DNA of 64,000 nt from Streptomyces sp. NRRL S-646 (lineage in GTDB: Bacteria; Actinomycetota; Actinomycetes; Streptomycetales; Streptomycetaceae): NCBI RefSeq assembly GCF_000720765.1, contig NZ_JODC01000005.1:62001-126000 (forward strand). The letters are read 5' to 3'. The notes under the pieces were generated by a model, which made no database searches, was not told where the DNA came from, and saw nothing but the letters and a program-made list of their open reading frames with translations. The position numbers and the translations under genes are program-made. Each line of letters begins with the position of its first letter. The stretch's first letter is position 1. This document shows, in pieces, positions 34,895-42,774 of the stretch.

Positions 34895-35712
34895 TGCCGG
34901 TGCTGGTGGCGAGCGACCTCGACCGTACGCTCATCTACTCCTCTGCGGCCCTCGCGCTGACCATGCCGGACGCGCGGGCGCCCCGGCTGCTCTGCGTGGA
35001 GGTGCACGAGGCCAAGCCGCTGTCGTTCATGACGGAGACCGCGGCCGGCCTGCTGACCGATCTCGGCGACGCGGCGGTCTTCGTACCGACGACGACCCGG
35101 ACCCGCAAGCAGTACCAGCGCATCAACCTGCCGGGCCCGGCGCCGAAGTACGCGATCTGCGCCAACGGCGGCCATCTGATGGTGGACGGTGTCTCCGACC
35201 TCGACTGGCATGCGCAGGTGACGGCGCGGCTGGCCGAGCAGTGCGCTCCGCTGGACGAGGTGCGGGAACATCTGCTGGACACGGCGGACCCGGAGTGGGT
35301 GCGCAAGCACCGGGTCGCCGAGGACCTCTTCGCCTATCTAGTCGTCGAGCGGGAACTGCTGCCCGAGGAGTGGGTCAAGGAACTCGCGGTGTGGGCGGAG
35401 AACCGCGGCTGGACGGTGTCACTGCAGGGCCGCAAGATCTACGCCGTCCCGAAGCCGCTGACCAAGAGCGCGGCGATGCACGAGGTCGCCCGGCGCACGG
35501 GGGCGGACCTGACGCTGGCCGCGGGCGACTCGCTGCTCGACGCCGACCTGCTGCTCGCCGCCGACCGCGGCTGGCGCCCGGGTCACGGCGAGCTGGCCGA
35601 CGCTGCCTGGACGGCACCGGCGATCACGGCGCTCCCGGAGCGGGGGGTGTTGGCGGGGGAGCGAATCCTCCGGGAGTTCCTGAAGGCGACCCGCACGACA
35701 GCGCCCCATTAG
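34894..35712 (+). CDS. HAD family hydrolase, Ter-associated
   Basis: The 272-residue phosphatase has HAD motif I VASDLDRTLIYS (DxDxT), motif III Lys probably in PKPLTKSAAMHEV, and motif IV GDSLLDADLL. A C2-type cap lies between them (VAEDLFAYLVVERELLPEEW). It would dephosphorylate the product of the upstream PRTase, completing a nucleoside-like compound. ATG 34894 overlaps the PRTase TGA, so the two are translationally coupled. Its TAG stop lies in the loop of a GCGCCCC/GGGGCGC hairpin belonging to a family A repeat, so the last residues (TAPH) may come from the repeat. Confidence 0.9.
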   Translation: MPVLVASDLDRTLIYSSAALALTMPDARAPRLLCVEVHEAKPLSFMTETAAGLLTDLGDAAVFVPTTTRTRKQYQRINLPGPAPKYAICANGGHLMVDGVSDLDWHAQVTARLAEQCAPLDEVREHLLDTADPEWVRKHRVAEDLFAYLVVERELLPEEWVKELAVWAENRGWTVSLQGRKIYAVPKPLTKSAAMHEVARRTGADLTLAAGDSLLDADLLLAADRGWRPGHGELADAAWTAPAITALPERGVLAGERILREFLKATRTTAPH

Positions 35713-35805
35713 GGGCGCGGGAGCTGTGTCTGATCTGCTCTGCGGCTACCGACGCGTGGGCGCGGTCAACCCCAACACACCCGCAGCCGACAATGCACCG
35801 TTTGC
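35701..35805 (-). repeat. Dispersed repeat, family A (diverged, inverted)
   Basis: GCGCCCC-ATTA-GGGGCGC (35701-35718), then CGGGAGCTGTGTCTGATCTG and GCGGCTACCGACGCGTGGGC, resembles the reverse complement of the element at 4718-4835. The hairpin holds the HAD stop codon and may terminate the Ter operon. It is diverged compared with other copies. Confidence 0.55.
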
Positions 35806-36018
35806 CTAGCCGCAACACCCTCCACCACAACACCCGCCGCCCGCCTTTGGCGCCGCGGCGGGTGCGGACGCAGTCCCGCCCACCGCCACGGTGGACAGCA
35901 GCTTCACAGTGTCGTCATGCCCCGCGGGGCACGTCGCCGGGTCGGAGGACTGGGCCATCGGCCGGCTCAGTTCAAACGTGTCGCCGCAACTCCGGCAGCG
36001 GTACTCATAGCGAGGCAT
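35806..36018 (-). CDS. FmdB family zinc ribbon protein
   Basis: The 70-residue protein begins MPRYEYRCRSCGDTFELSRP. The first CxxC (CRSC) and a later CPAGHDD with Cys/His form the FmdB/CxxC_CxxC_SSSS zinc ribbon. The C-terminus is Gly/Cys-rich (KAGGGCCGGGCCG). Such proteins are small putative regulators, with no firm role in actinobacteria. It converges on the Ter operon. The start is ATG 36018. Confidence 0.9.
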   Translation of the reverse strand: MPRYEYRCRSCGDTFELSRPMAQSSDPATCPAGHDDTVKLLSTVAVGGTASAPAAAPKAGGGCCGGGCCG

Positions 36019-36229
36019 GCGACCAGGTTAGCGGTGGTCCGCAACAGCGAGTGTGATCCAAGTCACGCGTCCATCATGTTATCCACTGCTCGGTATGTGA
36101 TCGTTCCTGTTGGATTCTCATGTGGAGAACTCGCGAAGATCGTTGGTAGTTTCCGGGCGTGATCGGGACAGCACAACGACGTGGTCGGTCGGCTGACCGC
36201 CGCCGCCCACGCCCCGGCCGCACCGGACC

Positions 36230-36476
36230 CAGCGCCATCCGGCCGGCCGGCCACCCCGCCGTCTCCACCGCGACCGCGACCGGCAAGTCCGGCACCACCG
36301 CGGACGACCCCGCCGCCTGGTACGCGGGCACCGCCCCGTCCGTGTCGACCGCCGTCGTCGTCCACCGCATGGACCTGGCCACCTCCCTGGAGCCGCTGCC
36401 GCTGAACGGCATCGCAGGAACGCCCGCCGACAGCGTCCCGTACGCCGTCCGGTCTGGCGCCATGGGCCTCGGCTGA
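36230..36476 (+). pseudogene. Remnant of a penicillin-binding protein transpeptidase domain (3' end)
   Basis: In the frame ending at 36476 the sequence reads ATATGKSGTTADDPAAWYAG, then TAPSVSTAVVVHRMD and PLNGIAGTPADS. That is the KTG-box region of class A PBP transpeptidases (the usual form is GKTGTTxDxxDAWFxGYTP), with KSG at 36285-36293. No SxxK or SxN box and no plausible start lies upstream, so only about the last 80 codons of a PBP gene survive. It may also be a fragment left by a rearrangement. The rest of the 509-bp gap (36019-36229 and 36477-36527) shows nothing I recognise. Confidence 0.6.
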
Positions 36477-36527
36477 CCCCCGAGGCCCGCACCACACCCC
36501 CCACCCCCTTCGCGGAATGAGCACCGC

Positions 36528-37832
36528 ATGCCCCAGGAACACCGCATGCCCGGCATGAAACCTCCCACCGGCCGACGCCGCTCAGGCCCCGACCGCCGCA
36601 CCACCCGGCTGGGGTTCACGACCCTGGCCCCCTTCCTGATGGTGGCCTCGCTGGTCGCCGCCTCCCTGATACTGACCCGCCAGGACCAGCCCCAGCCCGC
36701 CGCGGACACCGACAAGGGCCCCAAGGCCGCCGCCCCCAGCCCCACCCCGTCACCCACCTGGGACGGAAAGACCAAGATCCTCGGCGACGGATCCACCTCC
36801 AACACCGGACCGCAGCAAGGTGAGTTGAAGGCAGAGCCTCTCAAGCCCGGCCAGAAACCACCCCAGTTCGTCGTCTTCTCCTGGGACGGCGCACTGGAGG
36901 GCAGCGACCATCTCTTCTCCCACTACCGGGAGCTGGCGAAGAAGTACGGCGCCCATATGACGTTCTTCCTCACCGGCATCCACCTGCTGCCCAAGAACAA
37001 GGCGAAGCTCTACCACCCTCCCCAGCACCCGGCAGGCTCCGTCGCCGTCGACTTCGCCACGGACGACCACATCCGCACCACGCTGGAACAACTGCGCCTC
37101 GCCTACCAGGACGGCAACGAGATCGGCACCCACTTCAACGGCCACTTCTGCGGCAAGAAGGGCGGCGGCGACTGGAGCGTGGACGAGTGGAAGAGCGAGA
37201 TCGACCAGTTCTATGCGTTCGCCGAGAAGTGGAAGACCAACACCGGCTTCGACGACGTCCCCGCCCTGCCCTTCGACTTCAAGACGGAGGTCACCGGCGG
37301 CCGCGCCCCCTGCCTGGAGGGCCAGAAGAACCTGCTCAAGGCCATCAAGAGCTACGGCTGGCGCTACGACGCCTCCTCCACCGGCGACTTCCAGATCTGG
37401 CCCAGCAAGAAGAACGGCGTCTGGGACTTCCCGCTGCAACTGCTCCCGTACTCGGGCACCGACTACCAGGGCCTGTCGACGGACTTCAACTTCCTCTCCA
37501 ACCAGTCCGACGGCGAGACCCACGGCAACCCCGCCGACTACCCCCGGTGGGAACAGCAGACCGTCACCTCCTACATGGACGGCTTCGACCGCGTCTACCG
37601 CGGCAGCCGCGCCCCGCTGTTCATCGGCAACCACTTCGAGGACTGGAACGGCGGCATCTACATGAGGGCCGTCGACCAGATCGTCAAGAACGTCTGCCCG
37701 AAGAAGGGCGTCAAGTGCGTGTCCTTCAAGGAACTGGCCGACTGGCTGGACGTGCAGAAGCCCGACACCTTGGCACGACTGCGCGGCCTGGACCCCGCAC
37801 AGTCGCCCGCGTGGTCGACGGTCGTGAAGTGA
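36528..37832 (+). CDS. Polysaccharide deacetylase-like protein, membrane-anchored
   Basis: The 434-residue protein has a basic N-terminus, one membrane segment (about 28-48, TRLGFTTLAPFLMVASLVAA), a Pro/Thr/Ser linker, and an extracellular NodB-like domain from residue 100. PQFVVFSWDGALEGSDHLF stands where the NodB TFDDGP motif is expected, and GNEIGTHFNGHFCG gives the HxxxH-like zinc site, so the domain is a divergent carbohydrate esterase that may lack full activity. It contains paired Cys (CGKKG, CLEG, CPKKGVKC). It could modify cell-wall glycans. Possible starts are ATG at 36528, 36546 or 36555. It is followed after 29 bp by an orphan signal-peptide ORF. Confidence 0.8.
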   Translation: MPQEHRMPGMKPPTGRRRSGPDRRTTRLGFTTLAPFLMVASLVAASLILTRQDQPQPAADTDKGPKAAAPSPTPSPTWDGKTKILGDGSTSNTGPQQGELKAEPLKPGQKPPQFVVFSWDGALEGSDHLFSHYRELAKKYGAHMTFFLTGIHLLPKNKAKLYHPPQHPAGSVAVDFATDDHIRTTLEQLRLAYQDGNEIGTHFNGHFCGKKGGGDWSVDEWKSEIDQFYAFAEKWKTNTGFDDVPALPFDFKTEVTGGRAPCLEGQKNLLKAIKSYGWRYDASSTGDFQIWPSKKNGVWDFPLQLLPYSGTDYQGLSTDFNFLSNQSDGETHGNPADYPRWEQQTVTSYMDGFDRVYRGSRAPLFIGNHFEDWNGGIYMRAVDQIVKNVCPKKGVKCVSFKELADWLDVQKPDTLARLRGLDPAQSPAWSTVVK

Positions 37833-37861
37833 ACCACCCCCCACCGCAAGGAGAAAGCCCC

Positions 37862-38040
37862 GTGAGACCGGGCAAGTCCGCCGCAGCCGGAGGCCGTTGT
37901 ACGGCCGTGGCCGCGATCGCCCTCTCCGCCGCCCTGCTCCCGCTCTCCACCGCCCATGCCGCCGACACCCGGGCCCCCGCCCTCACCGCGGCCACCACCG
38001 ACGCCGACACCGCTACGCCTGTCGCAGTCAGCAGCCAGGC
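37862..38040 (+). pseudogene. Orphan 5' end of a secreted-protein gene (signal peptide without mature part)
   Basis: A GTG with a strong AAGGAG upstream starts VRPGKSAAAGGRCTAVAAIA followed by LSAALLPLSTAHAADTRAP, a complete Sec signal peptide with cleavage site AHA-AD. About 25 Ala/Thr-rich residues follow, and then the frame runs into the antisense of the convergent coiled-coil gene without a stop until 40319. No secreted protein would be expected to read through another gene this way, so the 3' part was probably lost in a deletion with a breakpoint near 38040. A functional short peptide cannot be excluded. Confidence 0.55.
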
Positions 38041-38056
38041 TCAAGGGGGCGGCGGC

Positions 38057-39451
38057 TCAATGGCCGCCCCCGCGCTCCTCCCGGATCTGCGAGACCACGT
38101 GGGCCACCGACTCGCGCACCGCCTCCGTCTCCGTGAGGAAGTGCCAGTAGTCGGGGTGGCGGCCCTCCAGGGAGGCGATCGCCCGCTCCAGCCGGGCCAC
38201 CGAGTCGTCCAGCGGGCGCGCGTGCCGCGGATCCGGCGTCGTCCGGCCCGTCATCGCCAGCCGCTGCGCGTCCCGGATCGCGAACCGCGTCCGGTCGATC
38301 TCCTGCTGCGGGTCCTTCTGCACGGCGTTCAGCCGCTGCAGCCGGTCCCGCGCCGCCGACACCGACTCGTCGGTCGTGTTCAGCAGCGCCCGCACCGTCG
38401 ACAAGAGCGAGGTCGCGTCCGGCCAGCGCTGGGCGTCCCGCGCCGCCTGCGCCTCCTTCAGCTTCAGCTCCGCCTGGCGCACGTTCTCCGCGGCCTGCTG
38501 CGGCACGTGCTGCAGGTCCTGCCAGCACGCCGCCACGAACCGCCGCCGCAACTCGCTCAGCACCGGGTCGACCTGTCCGGCACGCGTGGTGAGCGCCTGC
38601 GCGCGTGTGCGCAGCGAGACGAGCCGGTGGTCGATCTCGGCCGCCTTCTGCGGCAGCCGCTCGGCCTCCACCCGGATCGCCTCGGCCTCCCGCGCCACCC
38701 GTTCGGCCCGCTCCAGCGTCTGCGGCACCCCGTGCTGCCCGGCGCCCTGGTTGAGCTTTGTCAGCTCGGGGCCGAGGGCGGCAAGACGGGCCGCGAGATC
38801 GTCTGCCCTGAGCTTCGTCTCCCGAACGGCGTCCAGCGCGTTCGAAGCGGCGAGCAGCCCCTGCCTCGCCCGCTCCACCGCCGGAGCCAGCCGGGCAAGC
38901 TGCGTCTCCGCCTTGCCGAGCAGCGGCCCGAGACTGTCGCCGAAACGATCCAGCTCCCGCTTGACGTTCGCCAGATCGTCCTTGGCCTTGGTGAGCTCGG
39001 TACGCGCGTGTGCCGCGACCGACGCCTCCAGGTCGTCCCGGTCGAGGTCGTGCGCGTCGACGGCCTCGATATAGCGATGGCTGGCCTCGTCGATCCGCCG
39101 CCCCAGCGCCTCGAAGTCGGACACCGCCCGCCGGGCGGCAGGAGTGTTGTCCACGGCCGTGATCGTCTCGATCGAGATCCGCAGATCGCGCTGGGCCGTG
39201 TCCAGCTCGTAGAACGCGGCCGCCGCGGCGTCCTTCGCGGCCTGCGCCTCGGCCCGCTGACTCTCGGCCCGCCCGCCGAACCAGCGCCGGGTGCCCCCGC
39301 CGGCGAACGCGGCGGGCAGCACCAGCGCGGCGACAAGAGGCAGGGCAAGGAGCGTGACTACATCCCTGAACGCCTGACGGTGTGCACGCGGCACCAACGG
39401 CGAGTACGGCTGCGAAGGTGTCGCCGTCACATCCCTCTCCCGTGCTGTCAT
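38057..39451 (-). CDS. Membrane-anchored long coiled-coil protein, function unknown
   Basis: The 464-residue protein starts at ATG 39451 (MTARERDVTATPSQPYS). A single membrane segment (about 32-52, VVTLLALPLVAALVLPAAFA) is followed by almost unbroken alpha-helical coiled coil to the end, with heptads such as DLANVKRELDRFGDSLGPLL and EAEAIRVEAERLPQKAAEID. There is no catalytic motif. I do not recognise a named family. It may be an extracytoplasmic or cytoplasmic scaffold. It lies 60 bp downstream of the DUF4097 lipoprotein gene on the same strand, so the two may work at the same envelope site. Confidence 0.8.
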   Translation of the reverse strand: MTARERDVTATPSQPYSPLVPRAHRQAFRDVVTLLALPLVAALVLPAAFAGGGTRRWFGGRAESQRAEAQAAKDAAAAAFYELDTAQRDLRISIETITAVDNTPAARRAVSDFEALGRRIDEASHRYIEAVDAHDLDRDDLEASVAAHARTELTKAKDDLANVKRELDRFGDSLGPLLGKAETQLARLAPAVERARQGLLAASNALDAVRETKLRADDLAARLAALGPELTKLNQGAGQHGVPQTLERAERVAREAEAIRVEAERLPQKAAEIDHRLVSLRTRAQALTTRAGQVDPVLSELRRRFVAACWQDLQHVPQQAAENVRQAELKLKEAQAARDAQRWPDATSLLSTVRALLNTTDESVSAARDRLQRLNAVQKDPQQEIDRTRFAIRDAQRLAMTGRTTPDPRHARPLDDSVARLERAIASLEGRHPDYWHFLTETEAVRESVAHVVSQIREERGGGH

Positions 39452-39511
39452 CCGTCCTGGCCGGTGCCTCGTTTCATTCTCCCACCGGTTAAGGACGAAC
39501 ACACGGGCCGG

Positions 39512-40294
39512 TCAGTTCGCGGTCTTGAGGGTGACTTTTCCGTCACCGCTGCGCGCGGACACCACGTGCGAGCTGGAGTCGGACCGCGGCACGGACACAT
39601 CCACCGAGCCGTCGCCCGTCTCGGTCGTCACCCGGTACGTGGCCTTGGGCAGCGCGACGGTGACGGAACCGTCGTGACTGCGGGAGTCCACCAGGTCGGG
39701 TACGGCAGCGAGTTCGAGGTCCACGGAACCGTCGCCCGTCTCGGCACGCACCCGCCGCGAGGACACGGCGGCATGCACGGACCCGTCCCCGGTGTGCATC
39801 TCCAGCGGCCCGGTGGAGTCGGTGACATGCACCGACCCGTCCCCCGTACGAATACTCAGCGCATCCTGGAAGCCCCGCGCCCGCACGCTCCCGTCCCCGT
39901 CCTCGACCTTCACGGTGACCCCGCGCGGCACCTCGATCCGATGCCTGGCCGAACAGTCGGCGACGACACCGGAGCACTTCATCCGCAGCGTCAGCCGGTC
40001 GTCCTCCATCTTCCAGCTCACCTTCGGGTCCTTCCCGATGGCGACGGTGCCCTGGAACCACCGGGTGACCTCGACCTTCCCCGCCGGATTCCCGTCCGCG
40101 GCGACGATCTCCAGAGCCGAGTCGTCGGAGTCGACGGTGAGGGTGTGCCCCGTCAGCGCGAACGACCGGTGATCGGGATCCTTGTCGTCCCCCGCGGAAG
40201 CCCCACAGGCGGCGACACCCCCGACGAGCACCACGACGACTCCGGCGGCGAGACCGGTGCGGACGACGACGGGACGGGTACGGACGCGAGCCAT
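39512..40294 (-). CDS. DUF4097 beta-helix lipoprotein
   Basis: The 260-residue protein has a lipoprotein signal ending in lipobox GVAAC at about residue 30. The mature part is a right-handed beta-solenoid with a repeated turn motif: GDGSV occurs five times, plus HDGSV and GDGKV, spaced about 20 residues apart from residue 135 on. This is the DUF4097 pattern; the family has no known enzymatic role and is thought to act in adhesion or signalling at the cell surface. Two Cys (MKCSGVVADC) may form a disulfide. The start is ATG 40294. Confidence 0.88.
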   Translation of the reverse strand: MARVRTRPVVVRTGLAAGVVVVLVGGVAACGASAGDDKDPDHRSFALTGHTLTVDSDDSALEIVAADGNPAGKVEVTRWFQGTVAIGKDPKVSWKMEDDRLTLRMKCSGVVADCSARHRIEVPRGVTVKVEDGDGSVRARGFQDALSIRTGDGSVHVTDSTGPLEMHTGDGSVHAAVSSRRVRAETGDGSVDLELAAVPDLVDSRSHDGSVTVALPKATYRVTTETGDGSVDVSVPRSDSSSHVVSARSGDGKVTLKTAN

Positions 40295-40467
40295 GACGAT
40301 CTCCCCCTGGACGGATGCTGAAGGTGCTTCGACCGTACGGAGCGGGGGGACGCGGCGGGATCCGGGTCACTCCCCGATCCGAGGTAGGGCTAACCCCCGC
40401 ACGAGCCGCGTCCCGATACGGGTTTGCAGGGCACTGCCTCGGGCAAGGTAGGCTGTCGACTCGTCTC

Positions 40468-40539
<72 letters not shown>

Positions 40540-40545
40540 CACGGG

Positions 40546-40581
40546 AAGAGGACCCCGGCCGATCATGGCCGGGGTCCTCTT
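40546..40581 (+). terminator. Terminator hairpin after tRNA-Val
   Basis: AAGAGGACCCCGGCC (40546-40560) pairs perfectly with GGCCGGGGTCCTCTT (40567-40581) across the loop GATCAT. It lies 6 nt after the tRNA and 12 bp before the end of the convergent hypothetical gene, so it can serve both. Confidence 0.88.
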
Positions 40582-40593
40582 GCGTCATGCCGA

Positions 40594-40920
40594 TCATGCC
40601 TCGTGTGCGTGCTTGAGCCTGGTGCGGGCGTCCACTCGTTCTCCGGTCGCGACCTCCGCCCAGAAGCGGTGGGTGCTGACGAACACGGCGAGTTCGTGTT
40701 CGCGCCGGCGGAGCTTCTCCACCTCGGCCTGTTCGTCGGCCGTCCAGCCGGGGGAGGCGGGGCGCTCCACCTTGCGCCAGCCGCCTGTGTCGCTGAAGCC
40801 GTCCAGGGGCTCGACCGACCAGGGCAGCCGCTTGAGCAGGGCCGACAGCTCCGAACGGACCTGATGCAGCTCCTCCTGACCGGCGAGGAGGTCACTCGGA
40901 AAGTCGTAGGTCGTAGCCAC
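40594..40920 (-). CDS. Hypothetical protein, 108 residues
   Basis: This small cytoplasmic protein starts MATTYDFPSDLLAGQEELHQ at ATG 40920. It is largely helical (LHQVRSELSALLKRLP; DEQAEVEKLRRREHELAVFV), with a Trp-containing middle (GGWRKVERPASPGW). Codon usage fits a real gene, and similar proteins are common downstream of this tRNA in Streptomyces as far as I recall. No function is recognised. Confidence 0.8.
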   Translation of the reverse strand: MATTYDFPSDLLAGQEELHQVRSELSALLKRLPWSVEPLDGFSDTGGWRKVERPASPGWTADEQAEVEKLRRREHELAVFVSTHRFWAEVATGERVDARTRLKHAHEA

Positions 40921-41010
40921 GGCCCAATGCTACGCCTGTTCGAATTTGGGATGCGAGTTCCTTCCCGGGGTTCATGCGGACGGGTGGCCCCGCGCAGATA
41001 CCATCGCGGG

Positions 41011-41055
41011 GTGAACACCTACTGGCACGTCGTACTGCCGCCCCTCTGCGCCTGA
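41011..41055 (+). CDS. Leader peptide (14 codons) of the DMT exporter attenuator
   Basis: GTG AAC ACC TAC TGG CAC ... TGC GCC TGA encodes MNTYWHVVLPPLCA. A TACCAT -10 hexamer (40999-41004) would place the transcript start at or next to the GTG, so it is probably leaderless. Consecutive Tyr-Trp-His codons are what a ribosome-stalling sensor would use. Its stop codon lies in a segment that can pair with either of two partners downstream. This is inferred from the arrangement. Confidence 0.65.
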   Translation: MNTYWHVVLPPLCA

Positions 41056-41121
41056 CCGGGCGCAGACACTGACGGTTTGATTCCCGGCCCCCACGCCCTC
41101 GGGGCGGTCAGGGGCCTTTGT
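41045..41121 (+). promoter_or_regulatory. Transcription attenuator with mutually exclusive hairpins
   Basis: Stem 1 pairs TCTGCGCC (41045-41052) with GGCGCAGA (41059-41066). The terminator pairs GGCCCC (41086-41091) with GGGGCC (41111-41116), with inner stem CGCCC/GGGCG, and is followed by TTTGTC. The antiterminator pairs CCTGACCG (41051-41058) with CGGTCAGG (41105-41112); it overlaps both the leader stop codon and the terminator arm, so only one state can form. Confidence 0.65.
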
Positions 41122-41177
41122 CGTGCGCCCGTTTCGGATCGAGTCCCAGACGCATTCGACGACGGAAGATCACGACT

Positions 41178-42140
41178 GTGCCCAACCGCACGACCCCTCT
41201 GACTCCCGCGCGCCCGGCTGCCACCGGCCCGCGCCCTTCCCGTACCGGTCCCCTCGGCGGCCCCGCGCCCATCCTCACCTCGGCAGTGCTGTGGGGGACG
41301 ACCGGGACCGCCAGTTCCCTGGCGCCGGCCGGCGCACCGGCGGCGGCCATCGGCTGCGCCGGTCTCACCCTCGGCGGCATCCTGCTGTTCCTCACCTCAC
41401 GCGGCGCCGGCGCGCTGCCCGCCGCCTGCACACGCCGCGAGCGGTGGCTGCTCGTGCTCGGTGCCCTGGCGGTGGCCGGTTATCCGGTCACGTTCTATCC
41501 CGCGGTGGCCCGGACCGGTGTGGCGGTGGCCACCGTGATCGCGTTGGGCAGCGCGCCGGTCTTCGCCGGACTGCTGTCCTGGATCACCGGCCGGGCCCGG
41601 CCCACCGCCCGCTGGGCCGTCGCCACCGCGGCGGCCGTGCTGGGCTGCACCCTTCTGGTGCTGGGTCCCGAACTCGCCGGACGTGCCACGCCGATGGATC
41701 CGACGGGCGTCGTGCTCGCCGCGTGCGCCGGGCTGTCGTACGCCGTTTACTCGCTGATCGGCGGCAGGCTCATCAGCCGTGGGCACCCGTCCGATGCGGT
41801 GATGGGTGTGCTGTTCGGCGCGGCCGGGCTCCTCGTCCTGCCACTTCTCCTCGCCGTCGACATGCACTGGCTCGCCACCACCCGCGGTGCGGCGGTGGCG
41901 GTGTATCTCGCCCTGTTCACCGTCTTCCTGGCCTACCGGCTCTTCGGGCACGGGCTGCGCCGCACGCCGGCGTCGGTGGCCACGTCACTGACGCTGGCGG
42001 AGCCGGCCGTGGCGGCGGTCCTGGGGGTCGCCGTGCTCGGCGAACGCCTGCCGGGCGCCTCCTGGTGCGGTCTTGCCGTCCTCGGTCTGGGGCTGGTTCT
42101 CCTGGCCGTCCCGGTCGGGGCGGGCAGCCGGGGACGGTAG
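41178..42140 (+). CDS. EamA/DMT family transporter (RhaT-like exporter)
   Basis: The 320-residue protein has ten membrane helices in two EamA repeats (about 28-165 and 178-312). Motifs are TSAVLWGTTGTASSLAPAG, YPVTFYPAVARTGVAVATVI, LSYAVYSLIGGRLISRGHPS, and TSLTLAEPAVAAVLGVAVLG. DMT exporters often export amino acids or metabolites. The leader peptide with Tyr-Trp-His codons suggests that it exports aromatic amino acids or related compounds, by analogy with YddG. The start is GTG 41178, 57 bp after the attenuator. Confidence 0.88.
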   Translation: MPNRTTPLTPARPAATGPRPSRTGPLGGPAPILTSAVLWGTTGTASSLAPAGAPAAAIGCAGLTLGGILLFLTSRGAGALPAACTRRERWLLVLGALAVAGYPVTFYPAVARTGVAVATVIALGSAPVFAGLLSWITGRARPTARWAVATAAAVLGCTLLVLGPELAGRATPMDPTGVVLAACAGLSYAVYSLIGGRLISRGHPSDAVMGVLFGAAGLLVLPLLLAVDMHWLATTRGAAVAVYLALFTVFLAYRLFGHGLRRTPASVATSLTLAEPAVAAVLGVAVLGERLPGASWCGLAVLGLGLVLLAVPVGAGSRGR

Positions 42141-42218
42141 CCGCCGGGCACGGGGCCCGATGCGCAGGACACCGGTGGAGCCGGGGCGTTGTCAGACCCG
42201 GCTCCTATGGTAGGCGGC

Positions 42219-42743
42219 ATGGACTTCGCGGACGCGGAAGAGGTGCGGCTGGAACCCTGGGGCGAGGGCGACTTCTGGCTGCTGCGGCGGGCCAACAGCC
42301 CTGAGATGACGGCGCACTTGGGCGGGCCCGAGAGCGAGGAGAAGCTTGCCGACCGGCACCGTCGGTACCTGGAGGCGGGGCCCGGCCAGATGTACCGGGT
42401 CGTGCTGGCGGGCAGTGGGGAGAGCGTGGGCTCGGTCGGGTTCTGGGCCCGGGAGTGGCGGTGCGGCACGGTGTGGGAGGCGGGGTGGGGGGTGCTGCCA
42501 GAGTTCCAGGGGCGAGGGCTGGCCGTGGGGGCGGCGCGGGCCGTTGCTCAGGCCGCGCGGGATGCCGGTGAGCACCGGTATCTGCACGCCTTTCCGAAGA
42601 AGGACAACGGCCCGTCGAACTCCGTCTGCCGACGGGCCGGGTTCACCCTGCTCGGGCCGGTCGACATCGAGTACCCGAAGGGGCACTGGATCACGTCCAA
42701 CGACTGGCGGGTGGACCTGCAGTCCATACGCCGGCCCGGATGA
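42219..42743 (+). CDS. GNAT family N-acetyltransferase
   Basis: The 174-residue protein starts at ATG 42219 (MDFADAEEVRLEPWGEGDFW). The acetyl-CoA motif is GWGVLPEFQGRGLAVGAARA, with a further NGPSNSVCRRAGFTLLGPVD, as in RimJ/RimL-like acetyltransferases. The substrate is unknown. It is convergent with the PanE-like gene. Confidence 0.87.
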   Translation: MDFADAEEVRLEPWGEGDFWLLRRANSPEMTAHLGGPESEEKLADRHRRYLEAGPGQMYRVVLAGSGESVGSVGFWAREWRCGTVWEAGWGVLPEFQGRGLAVGAARAVAQAARDAGEHRYLHAFPKKDNGPSNSVCRRAGFTLLGPVDIEYPKGHWITSNDWRVDLQSIRRPG

Positions 42744-42774
42744 CGGGACCGCTCCGCCCCTGCCGCACCGGCGT

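Noticed and set aside
37187..40321. A 1044-codon plus-strand open frame from the deacetylase to the DUF4097 gene
   Set aside because: It runs antisense to two clear genes and has no domain apart from the short signal-peptide segment starting at 37862, which is reported separately.
40295..40467. Possible small gene between the DUF4097 gene and tRNA-Val
   Set aside because: No start with RBS and no protein-like frame. It probably holds only the promoters of the lipoprotein gene and the tRNA.
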